A DNA stretch of 64,000 nucleotides, from assembly GCA_028279885.1 (NCBI GenBank), contig JANQMX010000106.1, positions 1-64,000 on the forward strand, written 5' to 3'. Shown piece after piece: positions 52,993 through 62,949 of this stretch (the stretch's first letter is position 1; every line of letters begins with the position of its first letter). This DNA comes from Rhodovibrionaceae bacterium (GTDB taxonomy: Bacteria > Pseudomonadota > Alphaproteobacteria > Kiloniellales > DSM-21159). The notes beneath the pieces were generated by a model. The model did not search any database. It was not told the origin of the DNA and saw nothing but the letters and a program-made list of their open reading frames with translations. Both the position numbers and the translations under genes were made by a program.

Positions 52993-53067
52993 TGGTGGGC
53001 GCGGCTGGGATTGAACCAGCGACCCCTGCCGTGTGAAGACAGTGCTCTCCCGCTGAGCTACGCGCCC
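52993..53067 (-). tRNA. tRNA-Val (CAC)
   Basis: On the minus strand a cloverleaf reads GGGCGCG (acceptor, 53067-53061), TA, GCTC AGCGGGA GAGC (D-arm), CTGTC-TTCACAC-GGCAG (anticodon arm, CAC at loop positions 34-36), GCTGG-TTCAATC-CCAGC (T-arm), CGCGCCC (52997-53003), discriminator A, and encoded CCA (52993-52995). Anticodon CAC reads GUG valine codons. All stems pair, with one G:T in the anticodon stem. Confidence 0.95.
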
Positions 53068-53085
53068 CGCATGTGCGAAGGCGAT

Positions 53086-53115
53086 GCTGTACTGCCGCGC
53101 CCTCTTCCCTGTCAA
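53086..53115 (-). promoter_or_regulatory. Promoter of the tRNA-Val gene
   Basis: On the minus strand a perfect -35 TTGACA (53115-53110), an 18-base spacer and a TACAGC -10 (53091-53086) lie 19 bases upstream of the tRNA 5' end. The consensus -35 makes this the clearest housekeeping promoter in the window. Confidence 0.65.
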
Positions 53116-53275
53116 GCAATGGCTGCGGCCTCAGGAGCCATGCCGGCGGGCAGCGTTTGCGACGAGAGAATAGTGCGGCGCAAAAAAATCGGGGATGAAG
53201 ACCCTGGACAGAGAGTATACTGATATTAGGTTAAAGCGCAGGGAAGCGCTGGGCGTCGTCGTGGAGAGGTAATTC

Positions 53276-54169
53276 ATGGCTGGAGCGTTACGGTCCTTAC
53301 CGAAGGCGGCTAAGGCTTATGGCAAAGCGGCCGCGTCTGTTGCAGCGGTGGCCGGCGCCACACTGCTGTTGAGCGCCACGCCCATGTGGGCTCAGACCGA
53401 AAGCGAGCAGGTCACCAGTCTGCCCCCTGCCGGCGCCACACCGGCCGACGTCACGCTTCACTACGACATCATGGTGGGTGGCCTGCACGCCACCTCGCTT
53501 CAGTTCAGCCTGTCGCTCGATGAGAGCGACGGTGATGAGGAAGCCTATTTCGGGCAGTTCAAGGCGCAAGCCGAGGGCATGCTGTCCTGGATTGTCGATT
53601 TCCAGATGACCTCGGAGATCAACGGCACGTTGACCGAGGACGGCTTCCGTCCTGAGCACTATGAGTCGCTCAGCACCTGGCGAGACAACGAGCGCCGGGT
53701 TGCCATCGACTTCGACGCAAACGGCATTCCCCAGGCGGAAGTGGTGCCACAGCCGGACCGCGCGCCCGTGCCCTACGAGTATCGCGACGGCACGCTCGAC
53801 CCTCTCAGCTCGATCCTGACCTTGATCTACGGCGCCGCCGCCGGCGGCTGTGACGATCAGGTCGAAGCCTACGACGGGCGCCGCGTTTACCGCATTTCGA
53901 TCAACGGCGGCGAGCAGGTCGTCCTGCCCGAGTCGAGCATCAACATCTACGAGGGCGACGCTATTACCTGTGACGTCTCGGTCGACCGCGTGCTGGAGGT
54001 CTGGCGCGGCGAGACGACCCCGGGGCGTCCAAAGAAGCGCTATCTGCAGGACATCAAAGCCTACTTCGCGCCCATCGTTGAAGGCTTTCCCTCCCTGCCC
54101 GTCCGGCTCGAGGCCATGTCGGCCTATGGCGGCGCACGCGCCCATCTGGTGAAGATCGAGCGCGACTGA
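53276..54169 (+). CDS. DUF3108 domain-containing exported protein
   Basis: A 297-residue exported protein. The signal peptide reaches about residue 39 (ASVAAVAGATLLLSATPMWAQ). The mature part has VTLHYDIMVGGLHATSLQFSLSL, GMLSWIVDFQMTSEINGTL, FRPEHYESLSTWRDNERRVAIDF, DPLSSILTLIYGAAAGGCDDQVEAYDGRRVYRI, and a final PVRLEAMSAYGGARAHLVKIE, all matching the DUF3108 pattern seen in proteobacterial periplasmic proteins. Function unknown; cysteines at CDDQ and ITCDV may pair. ATG 53276 lies behind GGAGAGG. It is followed by a weak 6-bp hairpin (54235-54252) and then glmU. Confidence 0.85.
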   Translation: MAGALRSLPKAAKAYGKAAASVAAVAGATLLLSATPMWAQTESEQVTSLPPAGATPADVTLHYDIMVGGLHATSLQFSLSLDESDGDEEAYFGQFKAQAEGMLSWIVDFQMTSEINGTLTEDGFRPEHYESLSTWRDNERRVAIDFDANGIPQAEVVPQPDRAPVPYEYRDGTLDPLSSILTLIYGAAAGGCDDQVEAYDGRRVYRISINGGEQVVLPESSINIYEGDAITCDVSVDRVLEVWRGETTPGRPKKRYLQDIKAYFAPIVEGFPSLPVRLEAMSAYGGARAHLVKIERD

Positions 54170-54405
54170 ATCGCAGCTGACTGCAAAGGCCAGCGAAAAA
54201 GCCTTCACCAGCGGTTAACCACCTGCTAGGGACTTGGCGGCATTGTCCGCCAGGGTACCGGACAACTGCGCCGGAGCGTCATTACCCTGCCGCTTTTAAT
54301 CGGCTAGACTGGGCTCTGCGTGGTGTTTGGTCACCCCCCAATCTGCCGGCCTTTCATCGCCGGCAACCGCCTGCCCGCTGCCGGGCCGATCCTATCCGAG
54401 GTGAT

Positions 54406-55845
54406 ATGACAGAGCGTCCACTGGCCATCGTCGTTCTCGCCGCCGGCAAGGGCACTCGGATGAAGTCGGCGCAGCCCAAGGTGCTGCATAAGGTGGCCGG
54501 CCGCTCCCTGCTCGGCCATGTGCTTGCCGCCGTGGAAAGCCTGCACCCAACCCGTATCGTTGTGGTCGTCGGCCCAGGCATGGACGATGTGGCCGCGGAG
54601 GCCGCCCCCCACCCGACCGCCATCCAAGAAGGTCAGCTCGGAACGGGAGATGCCGTGCGCGCCGCTCTGCCGGCCGTTGCCGATCTCTGCACAGAGGAGG
54701 CCGGCGCCGATCTGATGATCGTGTTCGGCGACACCCCTTTCCTGACCGCCGAGACCTTAAGCGCCATGCGCGCCCAGCGGTCCGCGCCGGACGCCCCCAG
54801 CCTGGTGGCACTGGGCTTCGAGCCGGAAGACCCAGGCGTCTACGGCCGCCTGCTGCTCGACGAGAGCGGCGTCGTGCTGCGCAACGTCGAATACAAAGAC
54901 GCTCTCAAATCTCAAGACCCGGAGATCCGCCGCGCCCTGGAGGTGACCCTGTGCAACGGCGGCGCCCTGCTCGGCGACGCGGCTGTACTCAATCGCCTGA
55001 TCGGCGACCTGAGCAACGACAATGCGCAGGGCGAGTACTACCTGACCGACGTCTTCGCCATGGCCCGCGCCGAGGGAAACCTGGCCCGCGTGCAGCTGGC
55101 CGAGGAATGGGAGGTCATGGGCATCAACGCCCGCGGCGAGCTGGCCCGCGCCGAGGCGCTCTACCAAGATCGCCGCCGCGACGCCGCGATGGCGGAAGGC
55201 GTCACCCTGATCGATCCGGCCAGCGTCTTCTTCAGCCACGACACCCAGATCGGACGCGACAGTCTAATCGAGCCGCAGGTCTTCTTCGGCCCCGGCGTGA
55301 CCCTCGACGAGGGCGTCACCGTCCGCGCCTTCAGCCATCTGGAGGGCTGCCGCCTAGAGAGCGGCGCCACGGTCGGTCCCTTCGCCCGCCTGCGCCCCGG
55401 CGCTGTAATCGGCCGCAAGGCACGCGTTGGCAACTTTGTCGAGGTCAAGAACGCGCGCTTGCATGAGGGCTCCAAGGCCAATCACCTGACCTATCTCGGT
55501 GATGCCGAGATCGGCGCCGGCGCCAATGTCGGGGCTGGCACCATCACCTGCAACTACGACGGCTTCGCCAAGTACAAGACAGAGATCGGCCCGGGTGCCT
55601 TCATCGGCTCGAACAGCGCGCTGGTGGCGCCCGTCACCGTTGCCGAGGGCGCCGTAGTCGGCGCCGGTAGCGTGATCACCGCCGACGTAGCAGCAGATGG
55701 CCTGGCCATCGCGCGCGGTCAGCAAGTCGTGATCGACAAAGGAGCTGCGCATCTGCGCGAGCGCTACAAAGACGGCAAAGCCTCAAGCACGGCCGAGCGG
55801 CAGAGCGCGCCGCGGCGGGTGGCCGGGCAGCAGAGCAAGGAGTAG
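54406..55845 (+). CDS. glmU: Bifunctional GlmU (N-acetyltransferase / uridylyltransferase)
   Basis: A 479-residue enzyme that acetylates glucosamine-1-phosphate and then joins it to UTP, giving UDP-GlcNAc. The N-terminal pyrophosphorylase domain has LAAGKGTRMKSAQPKVLHKVAG and the GD motif in GQLGTGDAV. The C-terminal left-handed beta-helix has repeated hexads (GVTLDEGVTV, GARLHEGSKANHLTYLGDAEIG) and NVGAGTITCNYDG. It is of normal length with a short C-terminal extension. glmS follows 5 bases after the stop, so both make one transcript for amino-sugar supply to peptidoglycan, lipopolysaccharide and surface glycans. Confidence 0.96.
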   Translation: MTERPLAIVVLAAGKGTRMKSAQPKVLHKVAGRSLLGHVLAAVESLHPTRIVVVVGPGMDDVAAEAAPHPTAIQEGQLGTGDAVRAALPAVADLCTEEAGADLMIVFGDTPFLTAETLSAMRAQRSAPDAPSLVALGFEPEDPGVYGRLLLDESGVVLRNVEYKDALKSQDPEIRRALEVTLCNGGALLGDAAVLNRLIGDLSNDNAQGEYYLTDVFAMARAEGNLARVQLAEEWEVMGINARGELARAEALYQDRRRDAAMAEGVTLIDPASVFFSHDTQIGRDSLIEPQVFFGPGVTLDEGVTVRAFSHLEGCRLESGATVGPFARLRPGAVIGRKARVGNFVEVKNARLHEGSKANHLTYLGDAEIGAGANVGAGTITCNYDGFAKYKTEIGPGAFIGSNSALVAPVTVAEGAVVGAGSVITADVAADGLAIARGQQVVIDKGAAHLRERYKDGKASSTAERQSAPRRVAGQQSKE

Positions 55846-55850
55846 ACGCC

Positions 55851-57674
<1,824 letters not shown>

Positions 57675-57682
57675 CGGGCGGC

Positions 57683-59077
57683 TTAACCCCGCGTCAGCAG
57701 GGCGAAGCGCAGGGTCAGCAGGCTGCCGGTCACGGTCAAACCGACCGCCATGCCCCACCAGAGGCCGTCGACCCCCATGTCGAGGGGGAAGGCCAGCAGC
57801 CAGCCGCCGCCGATGCCCAGGACCCAGTAGCCCAAACCAGCCAGCCAAAGCGGCACCACCGTGTCCTTGAGGCCGCGCAGGGCAAAGGCCGCCATCACCT
57901 GCAGGCCGTCGAAGATCTGGAAGAAAGCTGCCAGGATCAGCAGGCGGGAGGTCAGCGCCAAGACCTCCTCGAAGCCCGGGTCGTTGGCGTCGAGAAAAGC
58001 CCGCACCAAGGTCTCCGGAAAGCTGATCGGCACCGCCATCAGCAGCGCCAGCCAAGTGACCCCCATGGCGAAGGTCAGAAAGCCGGCCTGGCGCGCGGCG
58101 ACACGGCTGCCCTGCCCCGCGGCGAAGGCGACCCGCACCATACCGGCCTCAGCCAGGCCGTTGGCGGTCATGAAGGCGATGCCGATCCAGGCGATCATCA
58201 CCTGATAGGTGGCCAGGGGTATCGGGCCGAGCTGGCCGGAGAAGATCGAGACGGCGGTGAAAAGACTGGCCTCGAGAATGACGATGCCGGCGACGGGAAT
58301 GCCAAGCCGGAAGATCTCCCGCCAGACGCCGAAGTCGACCGTGAGGCGACCGCGAAACAGGCCGTAGCCGCGGAAGGTCGGCGTCAGATAGGTGTAGGCG
58401 AGCAGCGACAGCAGCATGAAGACGGCGATGATCGCCTTGGACCAGCCGGCACCGGCCACGCCCAGCTGCGGCAGGCCGAAGCGCCCCTCGACCAGACCGA
58501 GGGTGAGGCCATAGTTGATGGCGACGGCGACGACCGTGATCAGCATGACCGCGCCTGTCTTCGCCAGCGCCGCGACAAAGGTGCGCAAAGTGAAGAACCA
58601 GAGCATCGGCAGCACCGCAAACGAGAGCGGCTGCAGGTAGGGGGCCATGAGCGCGATGATCTCCGGGTCCTGACCGGTCAGCGCCAAGACCGCGTCCAGG
58701 TGCCAGACCAGCAGCGTCGCCGGCACGCCGATTGCGGTGGCGATGAGCAAGCCCTGGCGTACGGCGATCCCGGCATCCCCCCGGCGCCCTGCCCCTTCCG
58801 CCTGCGCCACCAGCACGCCGACGACGGAGAGCATGCCGACCAGGACGATCAGAACTTCCGAAGCCGTGTCGCTGGCCAGGCCGATACCCGCCAGCTCGCG
58901 ATAGCCCAGCCCCCCGACGATCGCCTTGGTCGTCAGGATCATGGCGTACTCCGCCGAGTAGGCCGCGATGAGCGGCCCCGCGATCAGCAGAAGCATCCGC
59001 GTCTCGAAGCGCCGCGACGGCGCCACGGGCACCTGCGGAGGGGTCGGGCCAGCGATTTCGGCGCCGGAGGCCGGCAT
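57683..59077 (-). CDS. MATE-family multidrug efflux protein
   Basis: A 464-residue membrane exporter with about 12 helices of the MATE (NorM-like) family, which expels cationic compounds in exchange for sodium or protons. Helices are MLLLIAGPLIAAYSAEYAMIL, ILIVLVGMLSVVGVLVAQAEGAG, and the family pattern repeats in the second half (FRLGIPVAGIVILEASLFTA, MTANGLAEAGMVRVAFAAGQG). ATG 59077 or GTG 59080 begins it, both after GAGGAAG. It is convergent with glmS, 8 bases apart, with no terminator visible. Confidence 0.88.
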   Translation of the reverse strand: MPASGAEIAGPTPPQVPVAPSRRFETRMLLLIAGPLIAAYSAEYAMILTTKAIVGGLGYRELAGIGLASDTASEVLIVLVGMLSVVGVLVAQAEGAGRRGDAGIAVRQGLLIATAIGVPATLLVWHLDAVLALTGQDPEIIALMAPYLQPLSFAVLPMLWFFTLRTFVAALAKTGAVMLITVVAVAINYGLTLGLVEGRFGLPQLGVAGAGWSKAIIAVFMLLSLLAYTYLTPTFRGYGLFRGRLTVDFGVWREIFRLGIPVAGIVILEASLFTAVSIFSGQLGPIPLATYQVMIAWIGIAFMTANGLAEAGMVRVAFAAGQGSRVAARQAGFLTFAMGVTWLALLMAVPISFPETLVRAFLDANDPGFEEVLALTSRLLILAAFFQIFDGLQVMAAFALRGLKDTVVPLWLAGLGYWVLGIGGGWLLAFPLDMGVDGLWWGMAVGLTVTGSLLTLRFALLTRG

Positions 59078-59369
59078 CACAGTCTTCCTCGCAAAGAAAG
59101 GGAAAGGCCAAGGCAGGGAAACAAACGGGCGCGGTCAGCAAGCGGCGGGGCCACCCGGTTCCGGTACCGATGGTCGTGCAGGGCCCAAAAGAAGACAATA
59201 GGCGAAACTGCTTCAACCCTATTCGGGGACATGGCGTAGTGGCGCCCGACACAACCTTTTTTGTGAAACTTCCGAATGCCCGCGGCCTGCGGTTGCTAGG
59301 CAATGTTGGCTGCAAGAGCTATTGCAGTGGTACCCAGATCAGATGGCTTCTCGGGAAGCAAGGAACGAC

Positions 59370-60143
59370 GTGACGGACATGAGCCAGTCCAGCTCCACCA
59401 AGCATACGGCAGGAACGTTGCAGCAACTGAAGGGCACCAAGCCGATTCCCATGCTGACCGCCTATACGACCCCGATCGCCCGCTGCCTCGAGCAGGCAGG
59501 CATCCCCGTGATCCTTGTCGGCGATTCGGTGGGGATGGTGGAGATGGGCTTGGAAAGCACCCGTCAGGTGACGCTCACACACATGGCGTACCACATCGGC
59601 GCGGTGCGGCGCGGCGCACCCAACACGCACATTGTCGGTGACTTGCCCTTGGACAGCGACCGCGATCCGGACACTGCACTAGCGAGCGCCGAGCGGCTGC
59701 TCGCCGCCGGCGCCGACAGCGTCAAGCTGGAAGGCCCCAAGTCTGAGGTCATCGGCGCACTGGTTGGACGTGGCATCGCCGTGGTCGGCCATTGCGGCCT
59801 GACGCCGCAGACTGCCGCCGATTTCAAGCAGGTTGGTCGAGATGCGGACGAGGCGGAACGCGTTGCGCGGGAAGCCGGGGAGATCGCTGCCGCGGGCGCC
59901 TTCATGCTGGTTCTGGAGCATGTACCGGACACGCTGGCCGAGCGCATCACCGCTTCCCTCGCCATACCGACGATCGGAATCGGTGCCGGCCCCTCGTGCG
60001 ACGGACAGGTGCTGGTCATAAACGATGTCCTCGGCCTCGGGGAAAAGTGGCCCCCCTTCTCCCGTCAATACGCCTATCTCGGCAAGGCCGTCACCGAGGC
60101 TGCCCAGGCCTTCGTCCGCCAGGTGACCGAGCGCAGTTTTTGA
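59370..60143 (+). CDS. panB: Ketopantoate hydroxymethyltransferase
   Basis: A 257-residue TIM-barrel enzyme of pantothenate synthesis that forms ketopantoate from 2-oxoisovalerate and methylene-tetrahydrofolate. The metal and catalytic set is complete: Asp52-Ser53 (GDSVG), Asp91 (VGDLPL), Lys119 and Glu121 (VKLEGP), Glu183 (LEHVP). GTG 59370 is preferred because AAGGA lies five bases upstream; ATG 59379 and 59343 are alternatives. It is shorter and more standard than the paralogue at 29668, and is therefore the likely housekeeping copy. Its neighbours are unrelated, and no panC is seen. Confidence 0.92.
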   Translation: MTDMSQSSSTKHTAGTLQQLKGTKPIPMLTAYTTPIARCLEQAGIPVILVGDSVGMVEMGLESTRQVTLTHMAYHIGAVRRGAPNTHIVGDLPLDSDRDPDTALASAERLLAAGADSVKLEGPKSEVIGALVGRGIAVVGHCGLTPQTAADFKQVGRDADEAERVAREAGEIAAAGAFMLVLEHVPDTLAERITASLAIPTIGIGAGPSCDGQVLVINDVLGLGEKWPPFSRQYAYLGKAVTEAAQAFVRQVTERSF

Positions 60144-60217
60144 TTGGAAAGGGGTGCACCTTCTCCAAGCGCGGCAATGGCGTCTCAGCTACCCACCGCT
60201 GAGTAAGCTTAGCTTCG

Positions 60218-61381
60218 CTACAAAGCCGGCTCCGTCACATCGCAGATGGCCTGCACCGCCGCCCACTCCTCTTCCGTGAAGGCGGGCCGGCCGTCGCGGG
60301 CGGCGGCACGGCCGGCCGCGATACGCTCCCCGTCAGCCGGATGGGTCGAGAGGACGTTGCCGATCTCGCCGAAGCTATCTTCCGTGCCATGCTGCTGCGC
60401 GAAGCGCTCGAAGAAGCTGACCAGACCGCCGCTCTGAATGCCCGCCTGGTTGAGCAGATCGATACCCAGGCTGTCGGCCTCACGCTCGTCGTGCCGGCTG
60501 TAGGACAGGCCGAGGATCACAGCCGCACCACCGGTGATCACCCCGCCGCCGCCGGTGACGAAATCAAGTAGGATGGTGAGACCGAACTGCTCCATGATGC
60601 GGGCCACGCCGTGCTGGGCGATGATGTGCGCCATCTCGTGGCTCAGCACCGCCGCCACCTCTTCCGGCCGCTCGGCGAAGTCGATCAGGCCCCGGAACAG
60701 CACGATGCGCCCGCCGGGCAAGGCGAAGGCGTTGACCATGTCATCGTCGAGGACGACCACCCGGTAGGGGTAGCCGATCTCGTCGCCCTCCGCGAGTGTG
60801 GCAGTCAGCGCCTCCAGCGCGCGGCGCCCGGGCTCGGCCACGCAAGCGTGCGGCTCCTGCATCCCAAAGAGCGAGAAGTAATCGAGCACCTGATCGTAGA
60901 CGGAGTCGCCGAGGGCAACCTCCCAGCTCACCGGAACGGCCGCGGCCACCGCCTGCGCCGCCGGCCTGAGCCCGTAGAGCACGAAAGCGACCAGCCCCGC
61001 CGCCACCAGGAGCGTCAGCGCCGCTGGCCGCCAGACAGCCCGCCGCCTGATGCGCTCGCCCTTGAGCTGCGGCGCCGCAGCCAGCAGCGCGGCGCGGAAA
61101 GCCGCGCCCTGGACGACCAGCCGGGCGTCGGCGAGGTCTTCCTGATCAGGCGTCTCCACGTAGGTCAGGATCAGGTCTTCGCCGCGCCTCTCCTCCCCCA
61201 CGCGGCGCAAGTCTGCCAGCGGCCAGGCCCAATGCTGCGTGCCCTCGCGCTCCCGGAACTCCAGGCGCTTGCCGACGATGGCGACAGAGACGCGGCGACG
61301 CGCCGCCGTATGCCCGTCGTTGAAGCGACCGCTGGCCTGCAGGTGCTCCCCGCCGGTGCTAGAAGCCAGCGACATCGACAT
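60218..61381 (-). CDS. M48-family zinc peptidase, membrane-anchored
   Basis: A roughly 387-residue protein. A cytoplasmic or membrane-proximal part with the FREREGTQHWAWPLADLRRVGEE pattern precedes one transmembrane helix (ALTLLVAAGLVAFVLYGL), then an M48 peptidase domain with the zinc motif HEMAH (LSHEMAHIIAQHG), the third ligand Glu in EREADSLG, and a late THPADGERI. The family processes or degrades membrane and secreted proteins; BepA/LoiP-like outer-membrane quality control is a plausible analogue. ATG 61381 or 61375 starts it, inside the 3' end of the DUF898 gene, implying coupling. Confidence 0.88.
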   Translation of the reverse strand: MSMSLASSTGGEHLQASGRFNDGHTAARRRVSVAIVGKRLEFREREGTQHWAWPLADLRRVGEERRGEDLILTYVETPDQEDLADARLVVQGAAFRAALLAAAPQLKGERIRRRAVWRPAALTLLVAAGLVAFVLYGLRPAAQAVAAAVPVSWEVALGDSVYDQVLDYFSLFGMQEPHACVAEPGRRALEALTATLAEGDEIGYPYRVVVLDDDMVNAFALPGGRIVLFRGLIDFAERPEEVAAVLSHEMAHIIAQHGVARIMEQFGLTILLDFVTGGGGVITGGAAVILGLSYSRHDEREADSLGIDLLNQAGIQSGGLVSFFERFAQQHGTEDSFGEIGNVLSTHPADGERIAAGRAAARDGRPAFTEEEWAAVQAICDVTEPAL

Positions 61382-62651
61382 CGAGCGCATCGACCAAACC
61401 CTCGCCACGCCGATCGGCCATCTTGGCGCCCTGCAGCAGTTCTTCCATGTCGTATTGGCCTTTCAAGGTCAGCGTACCGATTACGTGGTGTGCCAGCGGA
61501 TGGGTGACCAGAACCGGCTGCAAGGTGCCGACCAGGGTCGCGGCAATCAGCAAGGCGACCAAGCCCACCACGATCCCAATGACTTGCACCTGCTGCAACT
61601 GCTGTGCATGGGTGCCCTCGAACGACCCCATCAGCCCCTCACCAAAGCCGGCGATGAAGCCGGAGAGCACGAAGAAGAGGATTCCGGCGGCCGCGGCCAG
61701 AACCGCGTAGTAGATGGCATAGAGGAGAACCACCCGGCGGGCCTTGATCGCCGAAGCGAAGCGCAAGGAGCCGAAGCGGGTAACCTCGGCGAAATAGCGG
61801 AACTCCCGCGCCCGGTACCAGGCATAGAGCAGCGGCACGGCAAGCAGCGCGAGTATGGAAACACTCCCTGTTGCCGACATGAGATCGTGAAGGCTGAAAG
61901 GCACCCCGCCATTGCCACCGCCCGAGGAAGCCCGTGCCAGCACGAACAGGACGATGCCACCAACCAGGACACTCCAAACCAGCAGCCACTTCTTGAACAG
62001 CGCACCGGCGCTTCCGTCGAAGGCGAAGGCCTGGCTGCCAATGCGGGTGTGATTCATAAGGTAGCTTTGAGTCTTCAGGCGGAAGAGCGGGTAGGTGAGG
62101 CCCAACGTCAAGAAGGTCAGCATCAGGTAGCCGAAAGCGCGCAGGGCATAGCGCCGGCCGGAGCCGGTCTGGTTGCAGCGGATGCCGCGCCAGAGCGTAT
62201 GGCGCAGGCGGTAGCGCCGCGCGCGAAAGACCGCGTACTGGATGAGGAAGAGAAAGCCGAAGACCTGGACAAAGCCGATGATGGCCTGCTGCCAAGCCTC
62301 CTCCGGAAAGAGCATTGCGACGTACTCGAGCCCGAAGAGCAGCGGCACCAGGATGGCCATCACGATAAGAAAGCCGAGGAAGAGCTGCTTGCCGGTGCCG
62401 GTATACTCGATCGGGTCGCCATCGAGTTCGACATGGGACCAGAAATAGCGGCGCAGGCGCGTGCGCGCCCAGAAGCGATAGATACCCAGGGTGACCAGCG
62501 AAAGCAGGCTGTTGACCAGCGCGATGCGAAACACGGGGCCGGCGCCACCGCGATAAACGACATGGTGATAATGCGGCACCCGCGGCAGCGGACCCGCAGC
62601 GTCCGCACCCCCATCCTGGCGCGGCACACCGCCAAAGGTAGCATCGACCAT
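61359..62651 (-). CDS. DUF898 (YjgN-like) membrane protein
   Basis: A 430-residue polytopic protein of the DUF898/YjgN family. About six or seven helices are visible, e.g. FLGFLIVMAILVPLLFGLEYVAM, ALRAFGYLMLTFLTLGLTYPLF and LLALIAATLVGTL-like text, plus the family repeat GIYRFWARTRLRRYFWSHVELDGDPIEYTGTG. Function is unknown. It is paired with the downstream M48 peptidase: the peptidase start lies within its last 23 bases. YjgN-type proteins next to M48 peptidases suggest a membrane-associated substrate or adaptor. ATG 62651 follows AGGGAAGGG. Confidence 0.88.
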   Translation of the reverse strand: MVDATFGGVPRQDGGADAAGPLPRVPHYHHVVYRGGAGPVFRIALVNSLLSLVTLGIYRFWARTRLRRYFWSHVELDGDPIEYTGTGKQLFLGFLIVMAILVPLLFGLEYVAMLFPEEAWQQAIIGFVQVFGFLFLIQYAVFRARRYRLRHTLWRGIRCNQTGSGRRYALRAFGYLMLTFLTLGLTYPLFRLKTQSYLMNHTRIGSQAFAFDGSAGALFKKWLLVWSVLVGGIVLFVLARASSGGGNGGVPFSLHDLMSATGSVSILALLAVPLLYAWYRAREFRYFAEVTRFGSLRFASAIKARRVVLLYAIYYAVLAAAAGILFFVLSGFIAGFGEGLMGSFEGTHAQQLQQVQVIGIVVGLVALLIAATLVGTLQPVLVTHPLAHHVIGTLTLKGQYDMEELLQGAKMADRRGEGLVDALDVDVAGF

Positions 62652-62949
62652 GAGTGTCCCTTCCCTCTATAGCGCCCCAAGTGACAGGATACGCCCTAGG
62701 CCCCGAGATAAGCAGCAATCCGCGTCCTTATACCAGCCACCTATAGTTGCTTAAAGTTAAGCCCTTTCGTTAAAAGAGAAATTTCACAGGGCCGATACCT
62801 CTTGCACCAACGGGCCTGTCCGACAGCAGCGTTGATTGCGCAAGGCAGGCTCCTATTTCCAAGGCTTGAGGCAGTGCCGGCCGAGCGCCATCCTTCGCCC
62901 GCCACCCCCCAACCAATGCTCGCCACCCCCTGTCTTGAGAGGTTAACCG
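62652..62949. other. Intergenic control region with inverted repeat GCTTAA-AG-TTAAGC
   Basis: A 298-base gap between divergent genes. GCTTAA-AG-TTAAGC (62749-62762) is an inverted repeat with a 2-base centre in an AT-rich stretch. The GAGAGG ribosome site for the next gene lies just before ATG 62950. Small frames here are not credible genes. Confidence 0.45.

Noticed and set aside
52993-53067. tRNA-Val 3' end as an integration site for the lipoprotein module
   Set aside because: The module does lie beside the tRNA 3' end, but no integrase and no repeat of the tRNA 3' end was noticed up to the far end of the module.
55846-55850. glmS ribozyme
   Set aside because: Only 5 bases separate glmU and glmS, so there is no room for one; such ribozymes belong mainly to Gram-positive bacteria.
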